Source: Gordonia crocea
GTDB lineage: Bacteria; Actinomycetota; Actinomycetes; Mycobacteriales; Mycobacteriaceae
NCBI RefSeq assembly: GCF_009932435.1
Contig: NZ_BJOU01000003.1
Coordinates: forward strand, 1 to 12,671
DNA length: 12,671 nucleotides
Reading direction: 5' to 3'
The notes under the pieces were generated by a model. That model was given only the letters and a program-made list of their open reading frames with translations, was not told the DNA's origin and ran no database searches. The translations under genes and the position numbers were made by a program. Each line of letters starts with the position of its first letter. Within the stretch, counting starts at the first letter, position 1. Positions 1 through 8,059 of the stretch are shown piece by piece.

Positions 1-271
1 TCGGGTTTGTGGGCGTAGATCATCGACGTGAACGCGCGCACCCCGAACGCCTCGAGACCGTCGACGCGGGCCTGCTCGTCGGCGCGGTAGGTGATCGGCC
101 AATCCCGGCCCAGCAGCGGGGCCGGCCGAGTCGAAGTAGGCCCAGACCTTGTCCATCACATTGCCCGGCATGAAGTGGGTGTGGATGTCGATCACCCCGG
201 GCAGCCCGAGCGGCTCCCACAACGCTCGGACAGCAGCGGCGTCGGCCGGGGAAACGGTGTCGTCACGTCAT
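1..271 (-). CDS. Metal-dependent amidohydrolase, N-terminal fragment (runs off the left edge, frameshifted)
   Basis: Reading the minus strand gives a leader ending in LGLPGVIDIHTHFMPGNVMD, with the IDIHTHF motif whose two histidines bind metal in the amidohydrolase superfamily. It continues KVWAYFDSAGP, then, one base out of frame, LLGRDWPITYRADEQ and on to the left edge. The family hydrolyses C-N bonds or decarboxylates ring acids (ACMSD-like members); the substrate here cannot be told. Two frame breaks are visible: near 265, where an in-frame stop follows the probable ATG (269-271), and near 117-120, an extra base in a C/G run. Without them one continuous frame would result. The gene lies 49 bp after the epimerase stop on the same strand, so they are probably co-transcribed. 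Fragment only; the C-terminal catalytic residues are outside the window. Confidence 0.6.
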
Positions 272-320
272 CGTCGGAACACACTGACCCAGACTAACCC
301 CGCCCCGCGGGCGGGTCGGA

Positions 321-1310
321 TCAGTCGTCGTCGAACACCGCGTCGATCGTCTCGGTCGCCGGCCGGAAGGTGGCGCCGAGGACGCCGCGGCGTTTGTCGG
401 GGATCGGCGGTAGAGCAGGTACTGGGCGGCGGATTCGCTGAGTTGGTCGACGCCGGCCGGACCAGCGAGCGGAAGCGTCGGCGAGCCGGCCGATCCCGAG
501 CAGCGCGCGGTTGGGGATCGGCACGTAGCGGTGTGCCGCCCCGAGGCGTGGGCGCAGCGCCCGGGCGAGGTCGGCGCCGATGATCCGGTGCCCGCCGGCC
601 AGGATGCGGCGCGGGCCGTGCCCGGTTCGAGCAGGCGGACGTGCAGGTCGGCCGGTCGCGGACGTCGACGAGGGTCAGCCCGCGCGGCGGTGCGGCCCAG
701 CACCCCGACGCCGCGAGGGTGCGCACGCCGTCGCCGGCCTCCCCTCGCGGTTGCCCGGCGGCCGACGGGCCGGCGACGCCGGTGGGGTAGACGATGGCGA
801 CGGGTGTCTCCCTCGTCCTGCAGCGAGCGGACGTAGACCTCCACCGCGGTCTTGGCCTGCCCGTAGGCGCCGGCGCCCCCGGGTGACCGGCAGGTCGCCG
901 TGCAGACCGCCGCGTCGTCGGGTCCACAGCGCGGCGATGCTCGACACGTGCACGACCGGGTCGATGCCCGCCCGCACGGCCCCGCCGATCACGTTGCGCG
1001 CGCCCGCGAGATTGCGCTGCACCACCAGGCCCGCTCCCCGTCGCGTCGGTGCCGTGCAGGGCGACCTCGGCGGCCGCGTGCACCACGGCGTCGCAGCCCT
1101 GCAGGGCCCGGGCGACGCCGGCCTCGTCGGTGATGTCGCCGACCACGGCGTCGTCGGCGTCGAACCGAAAAAGGCTGCGGCGCGGGCCAGCTTGTCAGGG
1201 GTTGCGCACGAGGAAGCGGATCTGGTGGCCGCGGCGTGGCGAATCGCAGTCGGCTGGTCCACAGCCGCCGACGAATCCTGTGTGACAACCGGGGATCGAG
1301 GACGCGCGAC
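321..1310 (-). pseudogene. NAD-dependent epimerase/dehydratase (extended SDR), multiply frameshifted
   Basis: On the minus strand, pieces of one protein appear in alternating frames: TGFVGG (Rossmann loop, near 1275-1255), GHQIRFLVRNPDKL, VVGDITDEAGVARALQGCDA, VVHAAAEVALHGT, LAGARNVIGGAVRAGIDP, VVHVSSIAAL, GAYGQAKTAVEVYVRSLQDE (YxxxK catalytic pair, near 850-868), VAIVYPTGVAGPS, LTLVDVRD, YVPIPNRALLGIGRL and TIDAVFDDD before TGA at 321-323. The order and motifs are those of an extended SDR of the epimerase/3-beta-HSD/dihydroflavonol-reductase type, about 320 residues. Roughly ten single-base indels are needed to join the pieces, one giving an in-frame TGA near 1195. The start is estimated at about 1310, just after an AGAGGAG ribosome site at 1317-1325. 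Because every piece is well conserved, the breaks look recent or artefactual; no single frame can be translated as given. Confidence 0.6.
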
Positions 1311-1395
1311 GGCGGTCTCCTCTGCGGTGGGAGCGGAACGACTGTGGTATCGTCTCGGATGGCGGAGAGAATCCGGGAAACGTGCCTCTATTCTA

Positions 1396-1423
1396 AAACT
1401 AGGCAACGAACGTTATCTAGTTT
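1396..1423. promoter_or_regulatory. 28-bp imperfect palindrome, candidate operator
   Basis: The left half AAACTAGGCAACGA and right half ACGTTATCTAGTTT are reverse complements at 11 of 14 positions. The pattern is AAACTAG, two bases, AACG, two bases, CGTT, two bases, CTAGTTT. Its size and position in a divergent promoter region fit a dimeric repressor site (TetR or GntR type). No regulator gene is adjacent, so the protein is unknown. Confidence 0.45.
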
Positions 1424-1486
1424 CCTCGATGGCCCGCGTGTGCGCGCCGAATGTGGAAAACGACATAAAGAAGCACAGCCAGGGAG

Positions 1487-1500
1487 TCGTATCGATACGA
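1487..1500. promoter_or_regulatory. Perfect 14-bp palindrome just upstream of the acyltransferase start
   Basis: TCGTATCGATACGA is exactly self-complementary. It ends 5 bp before the proposed GTG at 1506 and directly abuts the AAGGGGG purine run. It could be an operator or could form a small hairpin at the ribosome-binding site. No family assignment is possible. Confidence 0.3.
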
Positions 1501-1505
1501 AGGGG

Positions 1506-2335
1506 GTGGCGACCCGTTGGCCGAAGGACAAGTCGCAGCCGGTGCCGGAGAAGGGCTCGCAAGCCCGCTGGGACCCGAGTGGGTGTCCCGCGTCCTACCG
1601 CTGCTCAAGACCATCGCCAAGGTCTACCTTCCGCTCCGAGGTGCGCGGGATGGACAAGGTGCCCGACGGGGGAGTGTTGCTGGTCAGCAACCACTCCGGC
1701 GGCATGGTCGCCTACGACGTCCCGCTCATCGCGTCGCCTTCGCCGACGAGTTCGGCGCCGACCGACCGTTGTGCACGCTGGCCCACGACCTGGTGTTCCT
1801 GGGGGCGGGAGACACCATCTTCGGCAAGTTCGGCTTCCTGCGCGCCCATCCGCGCAACGCCGTCGCCGCGCTGCGCGAGGGCATGGCGACGCTGGTGTTC
1901 CCCGGCGGTGTCTGGGACGCGATGCGGCCCACCTCGGCGTCGGCGAAGATCAACTTCAACGGCCAACAGGGTTACGTGCGCACCGCCATCATAGCAGGGG
2001 TGCCGATCGTCCCCATCGTCACCATCGGCGGCCAGGAGACCCAGCTGTTCCTCAACGACGGCGCGGGCCTGGCCAAACTGTTGCGGCTGGACAAGCTGAT
2101 CCGGGCCACCCGGGCGCCGCTGACCTTCGGCTTCCCCTTCGGGCTCACGCTGGGCATGCCGCCCAACGTGCCGCTGCCGTCGAAGATGGTGACCCAGGTG
2201 CTCGACCCCATCGACATCACCGCCGAGTTCGGCGAGGACCCCGACATCGACGCCGTCGACGAGGAGATCCGGTCGCGGATGCAGGCCGCCCTCGACGAAC
2301 TCGACCGCGACCGTCGATTCCCGATCATCGGGTGA
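1506..2335 (+). CDS. Phospholipid/glycerol acyltransferase (LPLAT family), three apparent frameshifts near the 5' end
   Basis: The piecewise protein begins with GTG as VATRWPKDKSQPVPEKGSQA then RWDP. It shifts frame near 1575 to EWVSRVLPLLKTIAKVY, near 1628 to FRSEVRGMDKVPDGG and VLLVSNHSGGMVAYDVPLIA, and near 1734 to AFADEFGADRPLC, which stays open to TGA at 2333-2335. NHSGGMVAYD is the His/Asp acyltransfer motif in the spacing used by MGAT-like LPLATs, and VFPGGVWDAMRP is the later FPxG motif. Such enzymes move an acyl group from acyl-CoA to a glycerolipid or similar hydroxyl. The neighbours (FadD 4 bp downstream, then WS/DGAT) fit a neutral-lipid operon; from memory the pair resembles M. 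tuberculosis Rv1428c-fadD12. Start is uncertain: a TTG at 1517 in the next frame is the alternative. Intact sequence after 1740 argues that the gene is functional and the indels may be sequence error. Confidence 0.75.
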
Positions 2336-2339
2336 GGCC

Positions 2340-3980
2340 ATGACCGCGTTGCGCAACCGACTCAGCCACTACGCGTGGATCGTCCGCGTCTTGGTGTCCA
2401 GCGGATTCCTCACCCTGCTGCGCCCCGACCGCTACCTGCGGATGGGGTTGTCGTTGCGCCGCCAGGGCGGGACGAACGCGGTCAGCGGCATCGGCCTCGC
2501 CGCCGCCCAATACCCCGACGCCGTCGCCCTGCACGACGAGGCCGGCTCGCTGACCTGGGCGCAACTCGACGCCCGGGCCGACGCGCTGGCCGTCGGGCTC
2601 AGTGAGTCGACCGTCCGGCCGCCGCGCACCGTCGCGATCATGTGCCGCAACCACCGCGGCATCGTCGAGGCGATCGCCGCGACGATCCGGTTGGGCGCCG
2701 ACGCGGTCCTGCTCAACACCGGGTTCGCCGGGCCGCAGCTCGCCGACGTCCTCAAGCGCGAACAGGCCGACATCCTCATCGCCGACGACGAGTTCGCCGG
2801 CCTCATCGACCATGCCCGCCAATCTGATTCGGGCCTGCGGTGCCTGTGGTCGTGGCAGGAGGGGATCGGCCTGCGCGCCGATCCCGGCACCGTCGAGCAC
2901 CTCATCTCCTCCCGGATGGGGCAGCGCCCGGCGCCGCCGCGCAAACCCGGCCGGATCATCCTGCTGACCTCGGGCACCACCGGCACCCCCAAGGGCGCCA
3001 AGCGCGGCGCCAGCGGATCGGACGTCTCGTCGCTCGCGGCGATGCTCGACCGCATCCCGTGGCGCGGCGGGGAGACGACGGTCATCGCGGCCCCGATCTT
3101 CCACGCCTGGGGCTTCGGCCAGATGGCCATCTCGTCGACGATGCACGCGACGATGGTCATGCGTCGCCGGTTCGACCCGCAAGGCACGCTCGACCTCGTG
3201 CGCGACCACGGTGCGAGCGGGCTCGCCGTCGTCCCGGTGATGCTCGAACGGATCATGGACCTGCCCGTCGATGTGCTCGACGCCAAGCCGATGCCGACGC
3301 TGCGGTTCGCCACCGCCAGCGGGTCGCGGATGCGCGCGGAATCGCTCACCGCCTTCATGGACCGCTTCGGCGACGTGGTTTACAACAGCTACAACGCCAC
3401 CGAGGCCGGTCTGATCAGCACCGCGACCCCGGCCGACCTGCGGATCGCCCCGGACACCGCCGGGCGGCCCATCGCCGGCACCCGGGTGCGGATTCTCGAC
3501 GACGATCGGCGCCCGCTCCCGGTCGGCGAGATCGGCGTCATCGCGGTGGCCAACGAGTCGGCCTTCGACGGATACACCGGCACCGAGACCAAGGACTACG
3601 CCGACGGCTACATGCTCTCCGGCGACGTCGGGCGGATCGACGGGAACGGCCTGCTCTACGTCGTCGGACGCGACGACGAGATGATCGTCTCCGGCGGCGA
3701 GAACGTCTACCCGCTGGAGGTCGAGCTGGTCCTCGACGCCCACCCGGGGGTGGCCGAGGTCGCGGTGATCGGCGTCGACGACGAGAAGTTCGGCCAGCGG
3801 CTCGCCGCCTTCGTCGTGCGGTCCGGCGGTTCCGACGTCGATGCCGACGCGTTGAAGGCGCACGTGAAGAGCCAGCTCGCCGGGTACAAGGTGCCGCGCG
3901 ACATCCATTTCATCGAACTGTTGCCCCGCAACGCCACCGGCAAGGTGCTCAAGCGCGACCTCACCGAGGAGGGACGATGA
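2340..3980 (+). CDS. Fatty-acyl-CoA synthetase (FadD family, FadD12-like)
   Basis: 546 residues, the usual length for an ANL-superfamily acyl-CoA ligase. It activates a fatty acid with ATP through an acyl-adenylate and loads it on CoA. Visible motifs: ATP-binding LLTSGTTGTPKG from residue 208, FHAWGFGQ, YNSYNATEAG, the YMLSGDVGR aspartate, the GRDDEMIVSGGENVYPLEVE hinge, and the C-terminal NATGKVLKRDL whose lysine (K535) is needed for adenylation. The N-terminal stretch (residues 10-40) is moderately hydrophobic, as in membrane-associated FadD proteins. ATG lies 4 bp after the acyltransferase stop, with GAGG as ribosome site inside that junction. Its own stop overlaps the next ATG (ATGA), so it is translationally coupled to the WS/DGAT gene and probably supplies its acyl-CoA. 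A CoA ligase is favoured over a FAAL because no FAAL-type insertion is evident; chain length is unknown. Confidence 0.9.
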   Translation: MTALRNRLSHYAWIVRVLVSSGFLTLLRPDRYLRMGLSLRRQGGTNAVSGIGLAAAQYPDAVALHDEAGSLTWAQLDARADALAVGLSESTVRPPRTVAIMCRNHRGIVEAIAATIRLGADAVLLNTGFAGPQLADVLKREQADILIADDEFAGLIDHARQSDSGLRCLWSWQEGIGLRADPGTVEHLISSRMGQRPAPPRKPGRIILLTSGTTGTPKGAKRGASGSDVSSLAAMLDRIPWRGGETTVIAAPIFHAWGFGQMAISSTMHATMVMRRRFDPQGTLDLVRDHGASGLAVVPVMLERIMDLPVDVLDAKPMPTLRFATASGSRMRAESLTAFMDRFGDVVYNSYNATEAGLISTATPADLRIAPDTAGRPIAGTRVRILDDDRRPLPVGEIGVIAVANESAFDGYTGTETKDYADGYMLSGDVGRIDGNGLLYVVGRDDEMIVSGGENVYPLEVELVLDAHPGVAEVAVIGVDDEKFGQRLAAFVVRSGGSDVDADALKAHVKSQLAGYKVPRDIHFIELLPRNATGKVLKRDLTEEGR

Positions 3981-5437
3981 CCGGACTGCAGCGACTGTCG
4001 GGCAACGACGCCCTGATGCTCAACATGGAGAATCCGACGACGCCGATGCACACCCTCAAGGTGGCCATCGTCGACCCGTCGCGGCGCGGCCGCCCGATCA
4101 CCCTGGACGAGCTCGTCGACGTACTGCCCCACTACCTCGGACACTTCCCGCGTGCGACACAGCGCGTGGAGGCGGCATCGGCGACCTACTCGGCGCGCCC
4201 GTTCTGGGTGGCCGACGAGAACTTCGACGTCAGCGCCCACCTCGACGAGCGGACCGCAGCCGCCCCCGGCGATCGTCGGGCGCTCGACACAATCCTGACC
4301 GAGCTGTCCGTCGAACAACTCGACCGGTCGCGGCCGCTGTGGGCGCTGACCCTCGTGAACGGCCTCGCCGACGGCCAGCAGGCCATCGTCGTGCGGGTCC
4401 ACCACGCCGTCGCCGACGGCTTGGCCGCCCTCAACACGTTCATGACCGCCACCGCCGAGCGGGGCGGCACGGTGGCGCCCGCCCCGGTCGGCGACATCGA
4501 GGCGGTGCAGCGCGAAGAACTGCTGCGCACTGCGCGCGCCGAGTCCAAGAAGCTCTTCCGGGAGGTGCCCAAGGCCACCGGCCGGCTGGTCAAGGGCATC
4601 GTCACCTCGCGGCGGTTCGAGAACCGGCACCTGGTGCCCAAGCCGATGGAGTCGTCGCGCAACAGCTTCTCCGCACCCAGCGGCGGCGAACGGCGTTGTG
4701 CCAGTGCGAGTCTGCCGCTCGCGCAATTCCAGCAGATCGCCGTCGCCACCGGGACCACCGTCAACGGCGCCCTGCACGGGGTGATCGCCGGGGCCAAGCG
4801 CGCCGAGATGATCGCCCGCAGCGAGGACCTGCGCTCGCCGGCGGTGACGGTGTTCGGGGTGGCCGCCGACATGGCGTCGACGCGCACCGCGGGCAATGAG
4901 ATCTCCACCGCGCTGGCCTATCTGCGCACCGACATCGCCGACCCGGTGCAGCGGCTGACCGCGACCGCGCAGAGCTGTGCCGCGGCGGTCACCAAGCGGC
5001 GCAGCATCGGCTTCGAGCTGACCGACCAGATCGCGGTCTACACCGGCCGCACCGGCCCGGTGTTCCGCAAGCTGGCGGCCCCGGTCACGCCGCGCGTCGT
5101 CAACAACATCACCACGGCCAACCTGCCGGGTCCCCGTGAGACCCGCTGGGTGGGCGACATCGAGGTGGTGGACTGGATCTCGTTCGCGCTGGCGATCGCG
5201 CCGGCCGACGTGAACCTCACCGCCTACAGCTATGCCGGCCGGATCAGCATGGGGCTCATCACGACGCCGGAGTCGATGCCCGATCCGGAGGGTTTCCTCG
5301 ACCGCGTGCGCGAGTCGCTGCACGAAGTGCGCACGGCGTTGGTCGAGCGGGGGATGTTGGCGGCGCAGGACGCCGACCAATCAGCGGCCAAGCCGCCCAC
5401 CAATCCCGCGGCGAAGCCGCCCAAGAGAGTCGAGTAG
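3977..5437 (+). CDS. WS/DGAT-type wax ester synthase / diacylglycerol O-acyltransferase
   Basis: 486 residues, the standard length. The active-site HHxxxDG motif is present as VRVHHAVADGLAAL (H142, H143, D147, G148). The start MTGLQRLSGNDALMLNMENP is typical of the family, as is the C-terminal part with NNITTANLPGPRE and the closing SYAGRISMGLITTPESMPDP. These enzymes transfer an acyl group from acyl-CoA to diacylglycerol or a long-chain alcohol, giving triacylglycerol or wax ester on the inner membrane face and lipid droplets. The ATG overlaps the fadD stop by 4 bp; the next gene starts 5 bp after the TAG. The C-terminus ends in a short Ala/Lys/Pro-rich tail with AAKPP twice. Family assignment is firm; the acyl acceptor is not, since many actinobacterial paralogues have weak or unknown activity. 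Confidence 0.92.
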   Translation: MTGLQRLSGNDALMLNMENPTTPMHTLKVAIVDPSRRGRPITLDELVDVLPHYLGHFPRATQRVEAASATYSARPFWVADENFDVSAHLDERTAAAPGDRRALDTILTELSVEQLDRSRPLWALTLVNGLADGQQAIVVRVHHAVADGLAALNTFMTATAERGGTVAPAPVGDIEAVQREELLRTARAESKKLFREVPKATGRLVKGIVTSRRFENRHLVPKPMESSRNSFSAPSGGERRCASASLPLAQFQQIAVATGTTVNGALHGVIAGAKRAEMIARSEDLRSPAVTVFGVAADMASTRTAGNEISTALAYLRTDIADPVQRLTATAQSCAAAVTKRRSIGFELTDQIAVYTGRTGPVFRKLAAPVTPRVVNNITTANLPGPRETRWVGDIEVVDWISFALAIAPADVNLTAYSYAGRISMGLITTPESMPDPEGFLDRVRESLHEVRTALVERGMLAAQDADQSAAKPPTNPAAKPPKRVE

Positions 5438-5442
5438 CCATC

Positions 5443-6591
5443 GTGGGTCTGACCATCTGGGATACGACTGTGGCCCGCGTGGGTCTGTTCGCCAACGTCG
5501 TGCCGCGGGCCGTCGCCAGTGCGCGCGCGGCGAAGAACGGCGATGAGCGCCTGGGCATTCCGCCGTCGAAGGTCGGCGCGCGCACGGTGGGCGAGTCGGC
5601 CGTCGACGAGCTGTTCGTCGCCCTCAACTCGGTGCTGCGCGACGTGTCGGAGATCGACGACCTCGCCGCCGCGGTGCAGCGTTGCGACGCGGCCGCGCCG
5701 GTGCTCACCGAGCTCGGGGTCACCGGGGTCAACCGCCCCCAGCCGGTGCCGACGATCTTGCGGCGCAGCCGCAAGCGCTTCACCACGACGGTCTACGACC
5801 ACGTCGACTTCAAGCTGGACGTCGACCTGCCCGAGCCGATGGCCGCCTATGCGCCCTACCTCGACGGAGTGTCGTCGGCGCGGGTGCTGGCCCACGAGGA
5901 GCCGGGCCGGCGCTGGATCATCTGGGTGCACGGTGCCGGGCAGGGCCGTCCCGACGACATGTTCTCGTTCCGGGCCGCCCACCTGCACGAGAAGCTGGGA
6001 TACAACGTGGTGCTGCCGGTGCTGCCGGCGCACGGCGCACGGCGGCACCCCAACGTCGCCTTCCCGGGTTTCGACCCGTTGGAGAACATCGCGGTGACGA
6101 TTCGGGCGGTCGCCGAGATCCGGGCGCTGGTGTCTTGGATCGGCGCGCAGGATCCGGCCGAGGTGACCATTGCCGGGACGTCGCTGGGCGGACCGTTGGC
6201 CGGACTCGTCGCCGGGTTGGAGCCGTTGGTGTCCTCGGTGTTGGCGTTGGTGCCGATGCTCGGCGTGCACACGACGCTGGCCCACCACATGGACCGGGTC
6301 GGCAAGATCGGCCGGGAGGCGGCCGCGCTGCTGCGCTCGGACAGTGTCCGAGCCGTCTCGTCGGTCGTCGACCCGCTGGCGGTGACGCCCTATGCGGAGC
6401 CGGACCGGAGGTTGGTGATCGCCGCGCTCAACGACCGGGTGACCTGGGTGACCGCGGCCCAGAAACTGCACCACCACTGGGGTGGCCGGATCGAGTGGTA
6501 CGCCGGCGGGCATGTCGGCCACGTGTTCTCTGGCCGAGTCCGCGAACTCACCGACGAGTTCTTGGCCGAGGCCGCCGCTGCGACCCCCTAA
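5443..6591 (+). CDS. Alpha/beta hydrolase (probable esterase/lipase), last gene of the lipid operon
   Basis: 382 residues from a GTG. An N-terminal region of about 150 residues precedes the hydrolase core. WIIWVHGAGQGRPDD is the oxyanion-hole strand-turn, and TIAGTSLGGPLAGL is the nucleophile elbow with S247. ALNDRVTWVTAA holds the likely acid D331, and GGHVGHVF holds the likely catalytic histidine H357 (or H360). No signal peptide is seen, so it is probably cytosolic. It begins 5 bp after the WS/DGAT stop and ends at TAA immediately before the 21-bp repeat array. Position after acyl-activating and acyltransferase genes suggests a role in hydrolysing or trimming the lipid product; the substrate is unknown. 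From memory the M. tuberculosis counterpart locus carries lipO, but I do not claim orthology. Confidence 0.8.
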   Translation: MGLTIWDTTVARVGLFANVVPRAVASARAAKNGDERLGIPPSKVGARTVGESAVDELFVALNSVLRDVSEIDDLAAAVQRCDAAAPVLTELGVTGVNRPQPVPTILRRSRKRFTTTVYDHVDFKLDVDLPEPMAAYAPYLDGVSSARVLAHEEPGRRWIIWVHGAGQGRPDDMFSFRAAHLHEKLGYNVVLPVLPAHGARRHPNVAFPGFDPLENIAVTIRAVAEIRALVSWIGAQDPAEVTIAGTSLGGPLAGLVAGLEPLVSSVLALVPMLGVHTTLAHHMDRVGKIGREAAALLRSDSVRAVSSVVDPLAVTPYAEPDRRLVIAALNDRVTWVTAAQKLHHHWGGRIEWYAGGHVGHVFSGRVRELTDEFLAEAAAATP

Positions 6592-6596
6592 TCGCC

Positions 6597-6720
6597 GACT
6601 GGGCCCTCTTTCCCGCCGACTGGGCCCTGATCTTCGTCGACTGGGCCCTCATCTTCGTCGACTGGGCCCTCTTTTCCGCCGACTGGGCCCTCGATCTCGT
6701 CGACTGGGCCCTCGATGAGC
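6597..6720 (+). repeat. 21-bp tandem repeat array, six copies (array 1)
   Basis: The 12-base core GACTGGGCCCTC starts at 6597, 6618, 6639, 6660, 6681 and 6702, exactly 21 bp apart; the second copy reads ...CTG. The nine-base tails vary: TTTCCCGCC, ATCTTCGTC, ATCTTCGTC, TTTTCCGCC, GATCTCGTC and a degenerate last one. The array fills the gap between two convergent genes, from 5 bases after one stop to 5 bases before the other. GGGCCC is self-complementary, so neighbouring copies could pair as 6-bp GC stems with 15-base loops. There is no T-tract, so it is not a classical intrinsic terminator. Confidence 0.95.
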
Positions 6721-6725
6721 GACGC

Positions 6726-8057
6726 TCAAGCGTCTTTGACGGTCTCGGTTGCTTCGACGACAAGGTCGGGTGTGGCCTCGCCAAGAACCTCGTCGCGGTC
6801 CTCGGGCACGATGAATCCGGCCGCGATCGCGGCGTCGGTGGCGTCGGCGTAGCTGCGCAGGTAGTCCGACGACGAGCGGTAGCGCTGGGCGAGCACCTCG
6901 TCGGGAATCGGGTGGGTTGACCCGAACAGCAAACAGATCCGCGAAACGGGTTCGGGCACAATGCCGCTCAACACCTGGGTCGGCACCTCGACACACGGGG
7001 TGCGGACCCCGCCGCGAACGTTGCCCACCTCGTCGGGAACGAACGCCGGGTCGTCAGATCCATTGAGCTGCAACGGCTCTGCGGAAGGCGGCGGGTCGCC
7101 GCCGCGGGCCCAGCGATCCAAATGTCGCAGTGCCGCGCGCAGCACGAACCGCTGTTGGCTGCGGTTCACCGGATCCGGGCAGCCGAGGAATTCTTCGAAT
7201 GGTCCGATCTGTGCCAGGTCGGCATGGGCGGCCCCGGCCACCTCCCACACCCGCAACGAATCCGAATCTGATTGTCGCGCAAGGTAGTAGCGGAAGTTGG
7301 TGAGCAGATCGGTCTCGGTTTGCACGACGAGGACCGGCGCCCCGACGTCGGGGATGCTCGTCGGGTCTCCGGAGAACGCGACGGAGATGTCGGCCGGGCC
7401 GCCGATATCCCCGAGGGGGAGTCCGGCAACCGCCCGACTGTGGACCAGGTAGCCGTCGAAGACTTTGTGCACCGGCGCGAAGGCCGACACGTAGGTCGTC
7501 AGGGCCATCGCCGACTGCGATTCGCCGACCGCGAGGATGCGGTCGACGATCAGCCCACCCAGCGGCCCGCCCGGCCCCCGCAGCGCGGCGGCTACCGCGG
7601 CGAACAGGTCGTAGCAGTACGCGTCGCCCGGGTGCTTCATCTGGGCGTACCGCTGCGGGTCCTTCGCGGCAAGGCCGCTCGGACCGGCATCGACCTCGAC
7701 CGACCCGGTGCCGCCCTCGACGCCGGTGTACTGCGCGGACACCCCGGCCCACGCGTGGCCGGCCCGGACCAGTTCCTCTGCGACGTAGGTGTATTCCGGT
7801 GCCGCGTCGGCTCCGCTGCTCACATTGAGCCATTCGACGACGAGGGTGCCGCTGAACGACTCCGGCGTGCTCGGCCGGCGGACGAGGACGCGAGTGGTGA
7901 ACTCGGCCGGCGGGGCCTCGCCGTCCCGCGTGAGCCCGGACACGACGCCGGTAGCGGCGTACTCGGTCTCGGTGTAGCCGTGCGCGGCCAGGTCGGGGCC
8001 CGGCGTTGCGCTCATGAGGGAATGTCCGGCACCGCCGGTGAGTTCGACGAAATCCAC
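6726..8057 (-). CDS. Alpha/beta hydrolase, Abhydrolase_10-type esterase
   Basis: 443 residues from a GTG that lies 2 bases after the upstream stop and has AGGA 6 bases before it. An internal ATG at residue 15 (8013-8015) is the alternative start but has a weaker ribosome site. The protein matches the alpha/beta-hydrolase-domain family I know as Abhydrolase_10. It shows TTRVLVRRPSTPESFSGTLV, VVEWLNVSSGADAAPEY, the nucleophile elbow ILAVGESQSAMAL (S180), VVQTETDLL as a likely acid region, and VAGAAHADL with the likely catalytic H278. No signal peptide or membrane segment is clear. It is the last gene of the SDR-dehydrogenase-CMD run and is coupled to it, so it likely hydrolyses an ester or lactone of the same pathway. 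The stop faces repeat array 1 five bases away. Substrate unknown. Confidence 0.82.
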   Translation of the reverse strand: MDFVELTGGAGHSLMSATPGPDLAAHGYTETEYAATGVVSGLTRDGEAPPAEFTTRVLVRRPSTPESFSGTLVVEWLNVSSGADAAPEYTYVAEELVRAGHAWAGVSAQYTGVEGGTGSVEVDAGPSGLAAKDPQRYAQMKHPGDAYCYDLFAAVAAALRGPGGPLGGLIVDRILAVGESQSAMALTTYVSAFAPVHKVFDGYLVHSRAVAGLPLGDIGGPADISVAFSGDPTSIPDVGAPVLVVQTETDLLTNFRYYLARQSDSDSLRVWEVAGAAHADLAQIGPFEEFLGCPDPVNRSQQRFVLRAALRHLDRWARGGDPPPSAEPLQLNGSDDPAFVPDEVGNVRGGVRTPCVEVPTQVLSGIVPEPVSRICLLFGSTHPIPDEVLAQRYRSSSDYLRSYADATDAAIAAGFIVPEDRDEVLGEATPDLVVEATETVKDA

Positions 8058-8059
8058 GG

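Larger units (their letters stand above)
1311..1505. promoter_or_regulatory. Divergent intergenic promoter region between epimerase and acyltransferase operons
   Basis: This is a roughly 195-bp gap between divergently transcribed genes and is the most AT-rich stretch in the window (about 1385-1425 and 1450-1475). It holds two palindromes (listed separately) and a TAGAAT hexamer on the minus strand, overlapping the first palindrome's left edge, that could be a -10 element for the epimerase operon. No convincing matching -35 was found. I see no coding potential. Confidence 0.5.

Noticed and set aside
580..2343. 587-codon plus-strand frame over the epimerase and acyltransferase
   Set aside because: It crosses both genes and their promoter region in the wrong phase, is Arg-rich, and matches no family.
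2325..5380. Long open frames antisense to the FadD and WS/DGAT genes (about 527 and 557 codons)
   Set aside because: They are antiphase shadows caused by high GC, with Arg/Gly/Asp-rich translations, no motifs, and well-supported genes on the other strand.
6592..6725. Classical intrinsic terminator between the convergent genes
   Set aside because: GC-rich self-pairing cores exist, but there is no T-run on either strand, and each stem is only 6 bp with a 15-base loop.
6548..6961. Minus-strand frame with RAQS repeats through array 1
   Set aside because: It reads the repeat and the 3' part of the esterase gene out of phase. The 21-bp period is a multiple of three, so most frames through the array stay open by chance.
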